From Galerina marginata (Eukaryota > Basidiomycota > Agaricomycetes > Agaricales > Galerinaceae), in the NCBI GenBank assembly GCA_023014335.1, contig JAECYW010000004.1, forward strand, positions 434,001 to 498,000: 64,000 nucleotides of DNA, read 5' to 3'. Positions 33,743-44,825 of the stretch are shown here, one piece after another. Under the pieces are notes generated by a model that worked only from the letters and a program-made list of their open reading frames with translations, was not told the DNA's origin and ran no database searches. A program made the position numbers and the translations under genes. Every line of letters begins with the position of its first letter. Position 1 is the stretch's first letter.

Positions 33743-35783
33743 GGTAAGGGGAAGTGGCTATCACACTCTACTTCCCTTATCTATGGATACAGCGGGCCAT
33801 GTCCAAATCAACGTAGTTCCGTAACAGGAAATTGAAGACAGAGCGATGAGCAAAGCCAAAGCAAAGCCATGGTCGCGGGTGTTCAAAGTTCAGCAACTGG
33901 CCGCGAGTCCTCGTTAGGACAGACAGAAAACGTCACTTTTATGTGAACTCGTGGGGTATCATTGAAACCACTCTGACCTCGAAAGCTGGCATTTAAAACC
34001 AATGTATATACTTATTCATATTTGACGCTCATATTTGAAGCCTCCAGAAAAAGCTGTGGCCCAAGCGGGTGGCGTGCATTGTTCATGTTGAACAATGCGG
34101 TGGTCTTGAACAATGCGGTGGTCGATGTCCTTTAGACCGATCGAAGAGTCGAAAGCGACTTGGAACAGTGAATACAGATAACTGCAAACGATACATCCAT
34201 GTAGTGCTCATGATCATAAGGTATGGTAGAGGTTTGAGGGGTCCGCTGCAATGCCAAAATTCATTGCAAAGAAGTTCGATCCAAGGCAGCGACTTTGTGC
34301 CTTCGCCCTCCTTCGCCGCCCAACTTTCGGAGTGTGGCATAATAGCTCAGGGTGCCTCTGTCACCTTCACGAGTTACTTTCTCGATGACCCTAGGGATAG
34401 CTTCTATTTCCTTCTTTACTGATAATGTCGACAGATGGGCAAAGATATCAAACAAGAAAGCCGCAGGAGATGAGAGTACGGTTTGAGTCAAGTCGCGATG
34501 CCACAAGGCTAGAAAGTACAATGTCGATATTCTGGCCCAGTTTCCGAATACTCTTCCTTTACAGGAAGTAATGGACTAAAGGAGGAGATGAGAAGAGTGA
34601 TAACCTGCGAACGTTGCAGAGTAGTAATAGAAAATAGATACCCCATATTACCCTGCCTAAAACAGGCCAAGCAATGGCTAACGGCGTAGTTCATTCGCGA
34701 TTTTACCAACCGCGCATTGTCTCTTTCGTCAGTTTCACCGCACTGGTCGCCGACACGACCAGCTACATCCTGCTCCGCGAGCTGAGGCTCAAAGGGGAAT
34801 AGAAGAGGATGGAAAACTGGCAGCCATGGACCTTGTAGCACTCCATTGAATTGGTTGCAGGTGGTTTTTCTTCTCAGAATTGCGCCCGCATTCGAGAATC
34901 CTAAGCGATGAGAGTGTCCAAGCATTGAAGCAGGCAGAGTGGGAGTCGGACAGCAGAAGAAAGATTTGAACTTTAGGATGAGGCAGGTTCAGTTTGTTCT
35001 GAGAAAGCCTCTATCAGGAACTGAATTGGAGTGATAGAGACCAGGTGGTGAAATGGGATGAAAGGAGCATCGACAGAAGAAGCTTATTCACGGCTTTTCG
35101 GCAGTTTTCCAGGCTGTCGTCCCACAACCTAAATACGGCAACTTGCACGTGAGTCCAGTCAAAAATAACATTTTTAAAACAACGCTTCCTCGTTCAGTTC
35201 TAAGTACGTTCGACGATGCTAAGAGTTTCAATTTCCAGAACCTGAATCGGGAAAGGTTGCTAAGGCAGTCAAGGCCCCAACGACTTTTCTATGCTATGGA
35301 GGCCTGAAGCTACGACTCCGAGGCGAAGATCCATCACGGAGGACAACTCGGTTACTTACTCGTCCTCCTCCACCTGTGAGAGATTCTCGGAGTTCAGCTA
35401 GAACAGCAACTGAACACTTATACCGCAAAGGGGTAAGTCATAACTCGCATATAAAGTTTTTGGAGAGGTATTTCGACTTTTTCTACCTAGGGAACGTCTT
35501 TGTGAACGAGGGTCTCCAATCTAACACAACAGATGTGTCAGCTTAGGATCTTGCTCGAAAATAGGACCATGATTCTAGTAAGGGTATACTCTTGGCTGAG
35601 ATTTTCTTTCCCATATTCGCGTGGGTGAGGATTCTGATCGATTCAGGGACACTCTTGCCGACGACCTCCTTGTACGGACGTACGGTGATCCTCACATCTT
35701 AACTTTTATGGTATGTTGCCACTTTCATGCAGATTATATATGGAGCCCTCCAGGTCAGGAAACGACCCTCACCCCTCCACGTA
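33743..35783. other. Unassigned 2 kb divergent intergenic region
   Basis: Located between an F-box gene (-) and a DUF6534 gene (+). A minus-strand open frame of 138 codons (34509-34925) has no recognisable feature. The only repeat noticed is an 18-bp tandem duplication at 34088-34123. Confidence 0.45.
34088..34123. repeat. Exact 18-bp tandem duplication
   Basis: The unit TTGAACAATGCGGTGGTC occurs twice head-to-tail with no spacer (34088-34105 and 34106-34123). It lies in intergenic DNA. It may be a replication-slippage product; no regulatory role can be inferred. Confidence 0.85.
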
Positions 35784-37228
35784 ATGGACCTCGCCAGCTC
35801 CACTCTTCCTCAGATACCGGCTGATGTTGCCTCGAAGTACGTTGACTTTTGCCTGTTATGATTAATTATGGCTCCTGACTTGCCTATTTCCTTCCCTGAC
35901 AGGACTGGGCCCCGTGTTCGTCAAGCAACCCTCTCAATGCAGAAAGATACTTATTATTTCCTCTAGATTATTGGAATACTGTTCCACTGGGGATTATTTG
36001 GGGTCCTCTGCACGCAAGTTTGTAAGTTCAAGACCGATCTGACCATTGTCGTTTTTTTTTACGCAGGACCTCCGTAGATCTGTATCATCTAGCCTTCCCC
36101 AAGGATCCGTTGCGCAACAAAATTTTCGTTTACCTGGTGTTTCTGCTGGAAGTCCTCCAGACCGTCATCATAACAATTTCTGCGTGGAACGTCTTTGGCT
36201 CTGGTTATGGAGACTTCTCGGTCTACAACCGAGTGGCGCTGGCATGGTTTAGCGTCCCTGTAATAAGTGGTGTCGGTGAGGGTTCATTCTCCCTCTTATT
36301 CTTACTCGTTACTAAGCTTTTTCTTGTCCAGTGGCTTTTTTGGCGGAAGCATTTTATGCTTACCGTATCACTGTACTCGCACAGTCCTACTGGGTGGCTG
36401 GTATCATTCTTGCGGTGAGCTAACCTTCACTTGTTAAAATATGTTAATGTTCGAATCCGATCGCCAGCTTGCCTTCGTCCAACTCGGGGGTTCATTCGCT
36501 TCTGCCTGGGCCCTAAAAAATGCAGTCTTTTTCAGCCGCTTGCTGGACAGGGATTTCTTCATTTCTGCTGGTGTAAGTCTTTGATTTCGCATATATCTAG
36601 AACTGCATGCTTAAGGTTCATCTAAGATTTGGAATGGTGGAAGCGCACTTTGCGACGTGATAATCGCTGTCTGCATGACATACTATGTAAGGCATTCATA
36701 CTATTGTACCGCCTTACTACGGATCTAATCTGCCTCATATTCGTAGTTATCTCGTCGCGGAAACGGGGGCATGCTTAATACTCAAGTGTTTTTGAGAAAG
36801 GTCATTAGGCTCGTCATAGAGACGGGTACAGTGACTGGTGGGCATTCTGTTCGCTTTAAACCGTTCAGGAGCTGAAGGTTTCGCTACCATAGCTGCCATC
36901 GCTATTCTGAATCTTATCTTGGCCTTGTTACCTAGCCGTCCCGCTTACTACCAAATCCCCTCGGAAGTGCTCGCCAAAGTATACTCAAACTCCATGATGG
37001 TGATGCTGAATAGTCGGATGCGAATAGGCCTTGACACCTCGTCCTCCGTGGAAGTTCCTCTGTCCCGCCACCGGCCATGACTTGACGATCACGAATCGCG
37101 GTACTGACGCATTTGAACTTGGTGAGGGAATATTGGTCACTCGAGAGGAACTAGTATTTCCAAGCAGGACGGAGTCTGACAAAGAAGACGAGCGACGATC
37201 CTCAAAAGGGGTAGGGTATGTCGTTTAA
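35784..37228 (+). CDS. DUF6534-type seven-helix membrane protein (copy 2), one late frame break
   Basis: A close paralog of the gene at 2.7 kb. Exons: 35784-35836, 35903-35915, 35967-36021, 36078-36275, 36332-36414, 36468-36572, 36627-36686, 36747-36837 and 36893 onward. Internal exon lengths 13, 55, 198, 83, 105 and 60 are identical to copy 1, and the next is 91 versus 88. Motifs include IIGILFHWGLFGVL, YHLAFPKD, an ISGVVAFLAEAFYAYRI block, KNAVFFSRL, ALCDVIIAVCMTYY, RLVIETGTVTAAIAI and KVYSNSMMVMLNSRM. The frame then ends at 37080, but shifting by one base near 37068 continues as ATGHDLTITNRGTDAFELGE to a stop at 37228, which looks like the usual family tail. The start ATG gives MDLASSTLPQIPADVAS, a normal N-terminus. 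Function unknown. Confidence 0.8.
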
Positions 37229-37954
37229 CTTACTTAGCGTCGATAGAGATAGGACATAGAAACTTTACTAGTGTATAGAAGAGACAGAAAACATACACTT
37301 CATCAGTTGCATTTACCTGAGAATAAATTTCCTTGCCATTGTAAAGTGAAAATTTCAGTGGTAGCGCATCCGACTAGTCTAAGCCCCAAGTAGGTTGATA
37401 ATTCCCGTGCTACCTTGTATTCGTGTCATGCAAGAATGTTGTTATTCCGCGGTCTTTAATCCGTATACACCAACATCAAAAGATGCGCCACTCTGGCAGG
37501 CATAATACACGGCTAAAAAGTTGCAGCCACGAGCTGTCGTGAATGCGTCGGCAGTCAACCGGTTCGTGGATGCTTTGACGGCGCGAGAAATGGGTCCGTG
37601 GTCATTGTTCGCCAGAAGCGACATCCTAATGCTCACTTCAAAGTAGGTTCTGATCATATCGCCCACTAAGCTGCAGATGCAAAGGCGCTTGATGATTGAT
37701 TTGTTCAGGTCCGTGTCGCGTGGTTATTTAGAATAACCTGCTGGGTGTCAACGACTTAAAAGTTTAATTTGCAGTGGCGTTCCTGAAGGTCCGTCTGATC
37801 TTCCCAGTCCCGCGAATATGAAAGCCGCATGCCAGCGCATTTCTAAGTACGGCGGATGGTTTATCTAAACCATAATCTGAGTAACTACACAACCTCTTAG
37901 CAGGGTGGGTCGTGTCTACTCTTTCTTCCTTGGTCTAGTCTTGTCTTCTACGCT
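37229..37954. other. Convergent intergenic region
   Basis: This 0.7 kb separates a plus-strand DUF6534 gene and a minus-strand permease gene, both ending here. I see no gene. A short tRNA-like box near 37357-37415 was considered and rejected. Confidence 0.5.
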
Positions 37955-39978
37955 CTAACGATAACGACATACCCACCATATCCCACCCATCAGAAACACG
38001 GCCCACCCACCAGCGGCATGTATCCAGTATGGAAGGTGTTCATAGGGTTCGACACCCGGTGGAGGCTTGGTTAGAGGAACAATAAACAGGAATACGTTCG
38101 CAGCACCAAACACCAGTGCCGGTATAAGGAGCGACCTTGAAGGTGTGAATACTAGATCGTCCGTTGCGGAATTTGCGTCCACTGGAGTGGAAAGAGATTT
38201 GACGGGTGTCAAATTACGGAAAGATAAGTAAATCAGCCCGAAAGAAATGGTAGCGTTTATCACGGCGAGCGGGTATGATATCTATCGAGATCAGGGCGTA
38301 AAATGAGAGAACCAGCGAGTAGGGTTGCTTGACTCACTACGTTGATGACAAAGTTATAAGCGTCGCCGGCCGGAAGCGTAAATATAACAACCATGCATAT
38401 CAACCAGTCTACTCAGATACGATGGTAAGTATCTAAGAAGACTTTTTGAAAAGGAAATAACATACGAAGCCCCAGTCCAGCTAACGGTGCTTTCGCGGGC
38501 CAGTCGGACGCCCAGAATTTGCTGAATGGAAGGATATCTTCCTGCCCGAGTGCTTGATTGACGCGACCTTGAGAGAAAGACTAGTTCATAATATAAAAAC
38601 ATCTCCTTAGTTGGGAGAGCATGTCATCAAAAAGCCAGACGTACCACAGATAGTACGTTTCCCAACGCTGACAATGCAACAAAGGCGTTCAGAACTCTTT
38701 CTGTATTGCTGCCCCAGACGTTTTTGAATAGAAGCGCGGCTACGAGGACGTCCAGAATCCTGTGATGTCCTCCTTGGTCGCAGCGGCAAAGTATGCGATA
38801 TTACATAGGATATAGAAAATGGTGACCGTGACTATAGCGATTGGACCTGCGATGCGGAGGGTTCGAGCTGGGTTTTCCATCTCGGATAAAGCAGTAATTG
38901 GCGTTACTGAAACCGATGTATGACCAGATGACCTGCCATACGCATAAATTGTGATAACGGGTCGAAGACAACGTTGACTTACGCTATAAAGACAGGCACA
39001 GATAACACTCCCTCCGCTCTTTGACCCCTCCCATATCACATCCCAGCTGTCAAAATTTCCAGGACGCTTGGTTCCGTCCTGAAGCTTTGCCAGTCAATGC
39101 CACGAAACCTGCTGCGACAACAATCAGGAGGATGCCAATTTTGAGAGACCCGAGGATAGTTTTGTAACCGCAGGCCTGTAGGAATATGTAGGCCGTGTAG
39201 AAGGACGACACCGCTGATACAGAGAAAAGCAACAACCCGTACAGGCGAGAAGATTGCTGTGGACGGCGCGGGGGTGGAGAATATAGAGGCAAGGGTATAT
39301 TCAGCAAATACGAGAGAGTTTCCCGCGGCCCAAGCTAGTTGTTTATGAGAATTAGGCTGTGAAATTCGATGTATAAAGGTTGTTGATTACCGAGAAGGAC
39401 GGCATTTGCAGCGTATAGAGATGTAATCAATTGCTTTGGTTTGGGGAAGAGATACTCAAGATAATTCTTCTCGCCGCCATTGTGAGGAAGTGCCTAAATA
39501 AGAAAATAAAATACAGTGAAGTGGAATATAAGACCAAAAACGTACCGTTCCCCATATAATATAGACCTGCATTCCAGCAGCTGCGATAACGGCTCCTATT
39601 ATCCACATTACCCTAAGAATGGGGCTTAACTGGAGGAAAAGTCAGAAAAGAGACCTCTTACTAACAGCGATAGTCCGACGCTTCCACTAAAACCTAGGAT
39701 TGTGCTCGGAGTGGCAAAAATTCTTTATATACCAACTTCGTCAGAGATCATTCAGTGCAAAAAAAAAGCGGCAGATACCCGGTTCCTATAATCCGATTAA
39801 AGATTATGAATACTGCAGAAACCACCCCAATCTGGCGCTTCGGGAGCTCGATTCTCTTCCCAAGCCCGGCTGTTGATGTCCCATATTCCCTGCTGCCTTC
39901 TGAAAGACTAAGGAGAGGCTCGTGGTCTTGGCCAACGTTTGGATGGCTGTCAGTCAAGTTTCCCGTTCTGGAGATCAT
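37955..39978 (-). CDS. Amino-acid permease of the APC superfamily, Mup1/LAT-like (frame interrupted several times)
   Basis: Relatives are high-affinity methionine permeases in fungal plasma membranes. From ATG 39978 the polar N-terminus (EPLLSLSEGSREYGTSTAGL) leads to RQIGVVSAVFIIFNRIIGTG and IFATPSTILGFSGSVGLSL, the APC helix-1 signature with the GTGIF turn split by an intron. Then ALPHNGGEKNYLEYLFPKPK, LIVVAAGFVALTGKASG, ALSEMENPARTLRIAGPIAI, LFSQGR-like (FSQGRVNQALGQEDILPFSK), FTLPAGDAYNFVINVISYPL and a hydrophobic end. The order and spacing are those of Mup1-like proteins. Six extra single bases are inferred, near 39610, 39155, 39053, 38894, 38754 and 38748; the sequence from about 38600 to the stop is continuous. 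Substrate assignment to methionine is a family guess only. Confidence 0.75.
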
Positions 39979-40285
39979 ACAAAGGAGCCAGGGAACTGGG
40001 CGAGAAGGTGACAGCCTGAAGGTAAGCCATGGAACGATGAGGATTCCTAATGGTGGGTGTTCGGTTGCGACGAAATACACAGGAATGGCGTGTTCATTTC
40101 ACCGGGCCGGATGTGAACAAAAACCAAATACGTCCAACCTCACATCACGCTGCATCAACGCTGCATTGCAAAAAAAGCACACTACATATTCCAGAAAAAA
40201 AATCAGCATGTAAACCAACATTAAATACGACGTGACTACACGTAGGGGCGGCATTGACCCCTACGATCTTCTCTCATAAACCATT
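39979..40285. other. Short intergenic region with a perfect hairpin
   Basis: This lies between the 5' end of the permease gene and the 3' end of the third F-box gene. Its main content is the inverted repeat at 40241-40265. Confidence 0.5.
40241..40265. repeat. Small perfect inverted repeat (8-bp arms, 9-nt loop)
   Basis: CGTAGGGG at 40241-40248 pairs exactly with CCCCTACG at 40258-40265. It sits about 20 bp downstream of the F-box stop at 40286 (minus strand). It could fold in the 3' UTR of that transcript. No T-tract follows, and hairpin terminators are not the fungal Pol II mode, so no terminator role is claimed. Confidence 0.6.
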
Positions 40286-41734
40286 TCACATTCTCCAGAA
40301 TTCCATCCACTGATTCGAAACTCCAAATCTCAACACCTCGGATTGACGAAGAACGGGCATCATTGGGAGGATCATTAGCGCGATTGAGCCTTCCAAATAG
40401 GTGTACACCTCATCCTTAGACTCCAAGACGTGCATTATATTGAAAATTCGCAAACTTGGCCACCTCCTTTCCAATGCTGGAGAGAAGAGGGCATCGAGTT
40501 TGTCCCATGGCAGTTGTTCTGCGAAACTGTAGGAGCGAGTACGAATGATAAAGTTGATAGACTCGAGACGACTAGGTCGAGCAGAGCTGGAGAGTGTCGT
40601 AACAAGCCAATTGAAGCGATGTGGACCTTCAGTTCCCAAACTTCCGTAAGATATCATGGATATATCAGACGTAAGTGTGAGCGATGTCAGAGCTCTGAGA
40701 CTCTCAAGACCGAGCACGGTCGGCACTGCACATAACAAGTAATGAAGGGAATTCAGTACGAGAACAACATAGTTAAACAACTTAAGGAACACTACTCACG
40801 CCCCCCCCATGTCCCAATATAAAGCTCCAAATTAGTGAGGGTGCTTGAACACATGTCGAGCCGTCCTTTCAGTAGCTTGATATGCTCGCCGCTGATGTAG
40901 AGCTGAAGGTGCTTCACATTTGAGAACTGGAGAGCCGATTGTTCGTGAAAGAGGTAAAGGATGATGAAACCAGAACGCGTGTTATCCTTTATAAGTATTC
41001 GTTCTGGAAAACAATATGGTTTCCAGGTAGATACTGTGCTTCCGCCATGGTCTGCGATCAAAGGTATTGACGCTTCGCCTCGCATTTCTAGCACCCGAAG
41101 GCTGGTAAAGGAAACGAAAGAGGTTCACAGGAATTCGGACATTATCGAATGCAATCTCTCGGACGGTTGAGAAGGCAACTTCGAACGCATGTTGCACCTG
41201 GCTTGGGAGGAGCGTCCAAACGACGTGCAGCGACAGTTCGAGGCGTTTCAACTGTGGGTACGGTCTTGTGAGGATATAACACAGGTACTCTTCTTCCGGC
41301 GTAATGGGCCTCGAGCCCTCGAACATCTTGCCATGATCCAAAACACGGAGAGTCCGGACATGATCGACAATGTCGGGCGACTTGATCAGTAATGCTGCCA
41401 ATCTCCCTGAGGCTGTAACCACGTCGCCAGAACGCGATTTGATTGTCAATGTGCGATATAGAAATGGGCGGCAGAGTTCTGCGAGACTATGGCATGATTG
41501 ACGGAGGCTGAGGATTGTGACTGCGTCGTCGTCGAAGTAGGCGTCGACGATGGCAAAGAGCAGGTCGAAAGGTAATGGGAGGTGCCAACAGGACGATGCC
41601 TGCTGACCACAAAAGATGCAGCGTGTGTGAGAAGCTTTGAGCTTTCTATAGATCTTCAATCCTTGAAATGGAGGAACCCACTTCTTGGGGTGTTCAGAAT
41701 CACCGAGGAGCTTGTGGAGTAACTTGTCCAACAT
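40286..41734 (-). CDS. F-box-like protein, copy 3 (one frame break)
   Basis: A probable SCF adaptor of the Agaricomycete type. It starts MLDKLLHKLLGDSEHPKKWV, then a Cys pair in RCIFCGQQASSCWHL and the F-box-like LPLPFDLLFAIVDAYFDDDA followed by LSLRQSCHSLAELCRPFLYR. The tail is leucine-rich (LKRLELSLHVVWTLL, VKHLQLYISGEHIKLL, LTNLELYIGTW). One extra base near 41110 separates IPVNLF from VSFTSLRVLEMRGE. One intron with a GTGAGT donor at about 40794 and an acceptor near 40731 joins TWGG to LPTVLGLESLRAL in phase. The stop at 40286 follows NQWMEFWRM. Targets are unknown. Confidence 0.7.
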
Positions 41735-42255
41735 CGTGCCCGTTACAGTACAAGTAAAGGTTTTAGCGTCAGGAAAGGGACTTCTGGTTTAATTTGGCAT
41801 CCATGGAGACTTTATACAGTGCGGTTGGTCTTGAACGTGACAGTCAAACTTGACGTTGAGGCTGGACCCTGTTACCCTGTTTGGACAATTGGCGACTCAT
41901 CCGGAACCAAGAACTGTGGACCGCTTTCAGGCTTGTGAAGGGTTCAAGGAATAGATAAAAAATAAGATGAGGTTGTAAAGAGTCTCCGCGTACCTCTTCA
42001 AAAGACGTTCAATATGCACTCGGCTGGGGTGGTTGCAATTGAGGAGATTGGTGGTCACTGTATGTGGCTGCGCGAGAGAATTCGTTCTATTCTGGACGAC
42101 CGATATATTTAGTGATGACACTGTGTAAGCGTCCCCTGCTGACACCATTTCCTGAAGTTGGCCATATCTCTCACTTGATCAAAGGCGCAGCAAAGTTTCA
42201 AAGCGGATTAGGGATTCATAGAGAGACATCCAACATTTGCTAATGAACGCCAACT
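41735..42255. other. Intergenic, no feature seen
   Basis: Half a kilobase between the start of the third F-box gene and the stop of the phytase-like gene, both on the minus strand. No coding or repeat signal is supported. Confidence 0.5.
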
Positions 42256-44141
42256 TCAGATACCAATCGACCGCTCAACGCTGCCCTTAACGACGCTGGG
42301 AAGTGTCACGCGGAACACCATAAACTGATTGTCCTCGTCGATGCCCGCGTCAAAAGGTATCCCATCAGCGACGCCTTGAGTACTCTGGAAGTCATTGTCG
42401 GCCTACATGGATGCAATCAATACAATGACGTGAAAGGGGTTATCTCAAAACGTACAGCAGTGAACAGGAAGTAGTCATTAGGGAAAGCGGGGTCATCCAC
42501 AGGAGCGAGAGCAAGTGACTCCCATTTGCCGTCAATAAGGGTTGGGTCATCAGGTTTGCCTATTATCGATGAGCTAACGAGTATTGGCTTTGGAGGAGCG
42601 ACCGACCATTATGCAGCCCAAATCGTGCAAGCTGGACTGGATCCAGGAAGTTGACGAACGAAACATACTCAGCAGGAGTGATGCTACTGTCCAACACGCC
42701 TCCGACGGCAATAGGATTCGCAGGATTATCAAACTTGGTATTGTGAATGTCGGTGGCCCTTAGAGATGGAAAAAAGGTCGGCTTGCCTATAACGGCCGCC
42801 AATCAGGTTTCGGAACTGGAAGGAGAGGAATGATAATAACGTACTTATAACTCGACTTATCGTCGCCTCCTCCGCGACCAGTCTCCGTCTCTTGATAGTG
42901 CCAAAAATATATTGGGGCTAACGAAGTGGATCTCGCTGCATGCCTCGGTATTGAGCTTGGAGCTCTGAGGTAAAGGAACGACCCATTCGCCAATCAAACG
43001 GGCCTTGAAAGCTGGGTTGGCGACGTCGTATGCGAATAGCGGGTGTAGCGTGAGGTGGTTTTGCCAGCACCACCATCTTGGATTGTCGCCGATTGAAGCA
43101 TTGCGTATAATGTCCCTGTGGCTTCGTCGAATGTGAGACCTTCGAATCCTAGGTCATTTAAGTCAGGCAAGGAATTGACATAAAGGATGGAGACACGCAC
43201 CTTGATTTGGCGTGCGACCAGTGGCTGGGTTAGGGCCTGAGGTGAAGTTGAGGGCACCCGAAGCGTCTCGGGGCAAGACGGCATCAACAGGTTGAATTGT
43301 TTGAATAAGTTCCCCAGTAGCTGAGAAGCGATAAATATATGGTCCGTATTCGTCACTGATCCAGAACCTACAATCTGAATAAATGAAATGCAATGCTTTT
43401 GTAGAGTATGTTTGCTTACGTGCCGTCCCTATTAGCCACCAATCCTTCAACGTCGAGCACCAGACGGTTGTCCGCCTTCGACACAATGGGCATCGCCGGA
43501 TCCAGGAAGGGAATTATTTGGAATCCGAACTGAGGGTCCCTCACACCACCAGGCGTCGAGGCCGCTGGTTTTTTTGTGCAGTCTGTCAAACTGAAGAACA
43601 GTATTCTTGTATGTTACTTGTAGGGTTTGTTGAGCGGCTTGGAAAGTCAAATTGTCTGAACCAGAGTAAGGCGTCAAGATGAAGTCGATTTCATGCTGAC
43701 GAGCCTGGTAGTTGATTGGGCCATCCCTTGGGGTCTCTCAGCGGCGTCCTTAGGAACAAAGTTTAGAACTCACACATTAAAACCACGGTCATGGTCGTGC
43801 AAGTATTGTTCCAGTAAATTTCCCGTCCTTTGCCTTAAAACTCCCACGTTTCAAGGCAATTGCACTCCCGAATCCACCGATGGTGTCCCCTGTTGAATCT
43901 TTGAAGTTGGAGGGTATCAGACCGAAGCCCACGAGACCCTACAACAGATTGAGACGTCAGCTTAACCAGAGCAGATTCCGTCAGTCAATCAGCCCACCTT
44001 GTTGAGATACGTCACACCATCAAGAACAGCAGATGCTACAGCGACGTCGGCACGAGCTTGAGGATGCTCCGAGGTGGGGAAGGATAATGAATTCGTAGCA
44101 AGAGCAACGAACCATAGGTGGTTCAAAAACTTGAAATGCAT
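42256..44141 (-). CDS. Secreted esterase-like phytase-family protein (PF13449-type), frame interrupted
   Basis: The protein belongs to the beta-propeller-like family called esterase-like activity of phytase; enzymatic activity is poorly established. ATG 44141 starts a secretory signal (MHFKFLNHLWFVALATNSLS). Then come DGVTYLNKGLVGFGLIPSNF, DTIGGFGSAIALKRG, QHEIDFILTPYSGSDNLTF, TVLQFDRLHKKTSGLDAGGV, VLDVEGLVANRDGTFWISDE and YGPYIYRFSATGELIQTIQP, GFEGLTFDEATGTLYAMLQS, ATDIHNTKFDNPANPIAVGG and a C-terminal GIDEDNQFMVFRVTLPSVVK, ending SIGI at stop 42256. The EGL-GTFWISDEYGP block is a family hallmark. Extra bases are inferred near 43791, 43551, 42881 and 42758, and one missing base near 43037. 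At least six short introns are present. Confidence 0.8.
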
Positions 44142-44825
44142 GGCTGGCCGCTCTCGCAATGGGAAGATTGACGTCCAGGAGTAAGCCAGGTGGAACCCTA
44201 CCCCCTGGAAAGGTATAAAAAATTGGCTGTGTGGAGGCCATCACTGCTATAAATTGTAAACGTGCGTGTGAGATGGTGTTGGCGTGATGGAGGAAAGCCG
44301 GAAATACGGCAGACCTTGTAGGCTTGCACACCGCCTTTCGAAGCATCATTTGGGACGCCAAGTTCTGAAGCAATTCCAGGAGCAAGGCCTTCAGAGGTGA
44401 AGCGGATTTTAGTAGAAGTCGAGGAATATTGTAAGGAAAAAATAGCCCAAAGATTCTCGGCGCTCATTGGGCTCGCAGTTTCAAAATTCCAACGTTCATA
44501 CCGACGAACATTGGCATTGGTGAAAGGGAAGTAAGGTCAGGATGAGTGGTTGTGGTAGAAACGGGGAATCAACAGAAAACATTTCAACATCACGGAATTC
44601 AAGGATTGTGGCACGTGAGACAATTGCTTATCGGCTGTTGTCATTGCCGACTCACCGTGCCCTTTAAATTTGTCCCTTCGAATCTGCGCCTGTTGGTTGC
44701 AAAGCGCCAACTTCCAGGCAATGGTATAAGAGCACCGAAATCTGAAACCATAATAATTACAGCCTTCGATATTCAATTTACAAAAGCTCGGTACGTTACA
44801 ACTATTCTGAATCCTCACAATTTCA
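44142..44825. other. Intergenic between kinase-like and phytase-like genes
   Basis: Both neighbours are on the minus strand. Small frames occur but none joins to either gene. The part next to 44141 should be the phytase-like promoter. Confidence 0.45.

Noticed and set aside
37357..37415. tRNA-like sequence with CAGTGGTAGCGCATCC resembling a tRNA D-arm
   Set aside because: The D-stem does not pair (TTTC against GCGC), no anticodon stem forms and the T-arm box is GGTTGATAATTCC rather than GGTTCRANNCC. At most this is a chance match or very old relic.
40241..40265. Intrinsic terminator hairpin
   Set aside because: No T-tract follows and fungal Pol II genes do not end by hairpin termination, so it is kept only as an inverted repeat.
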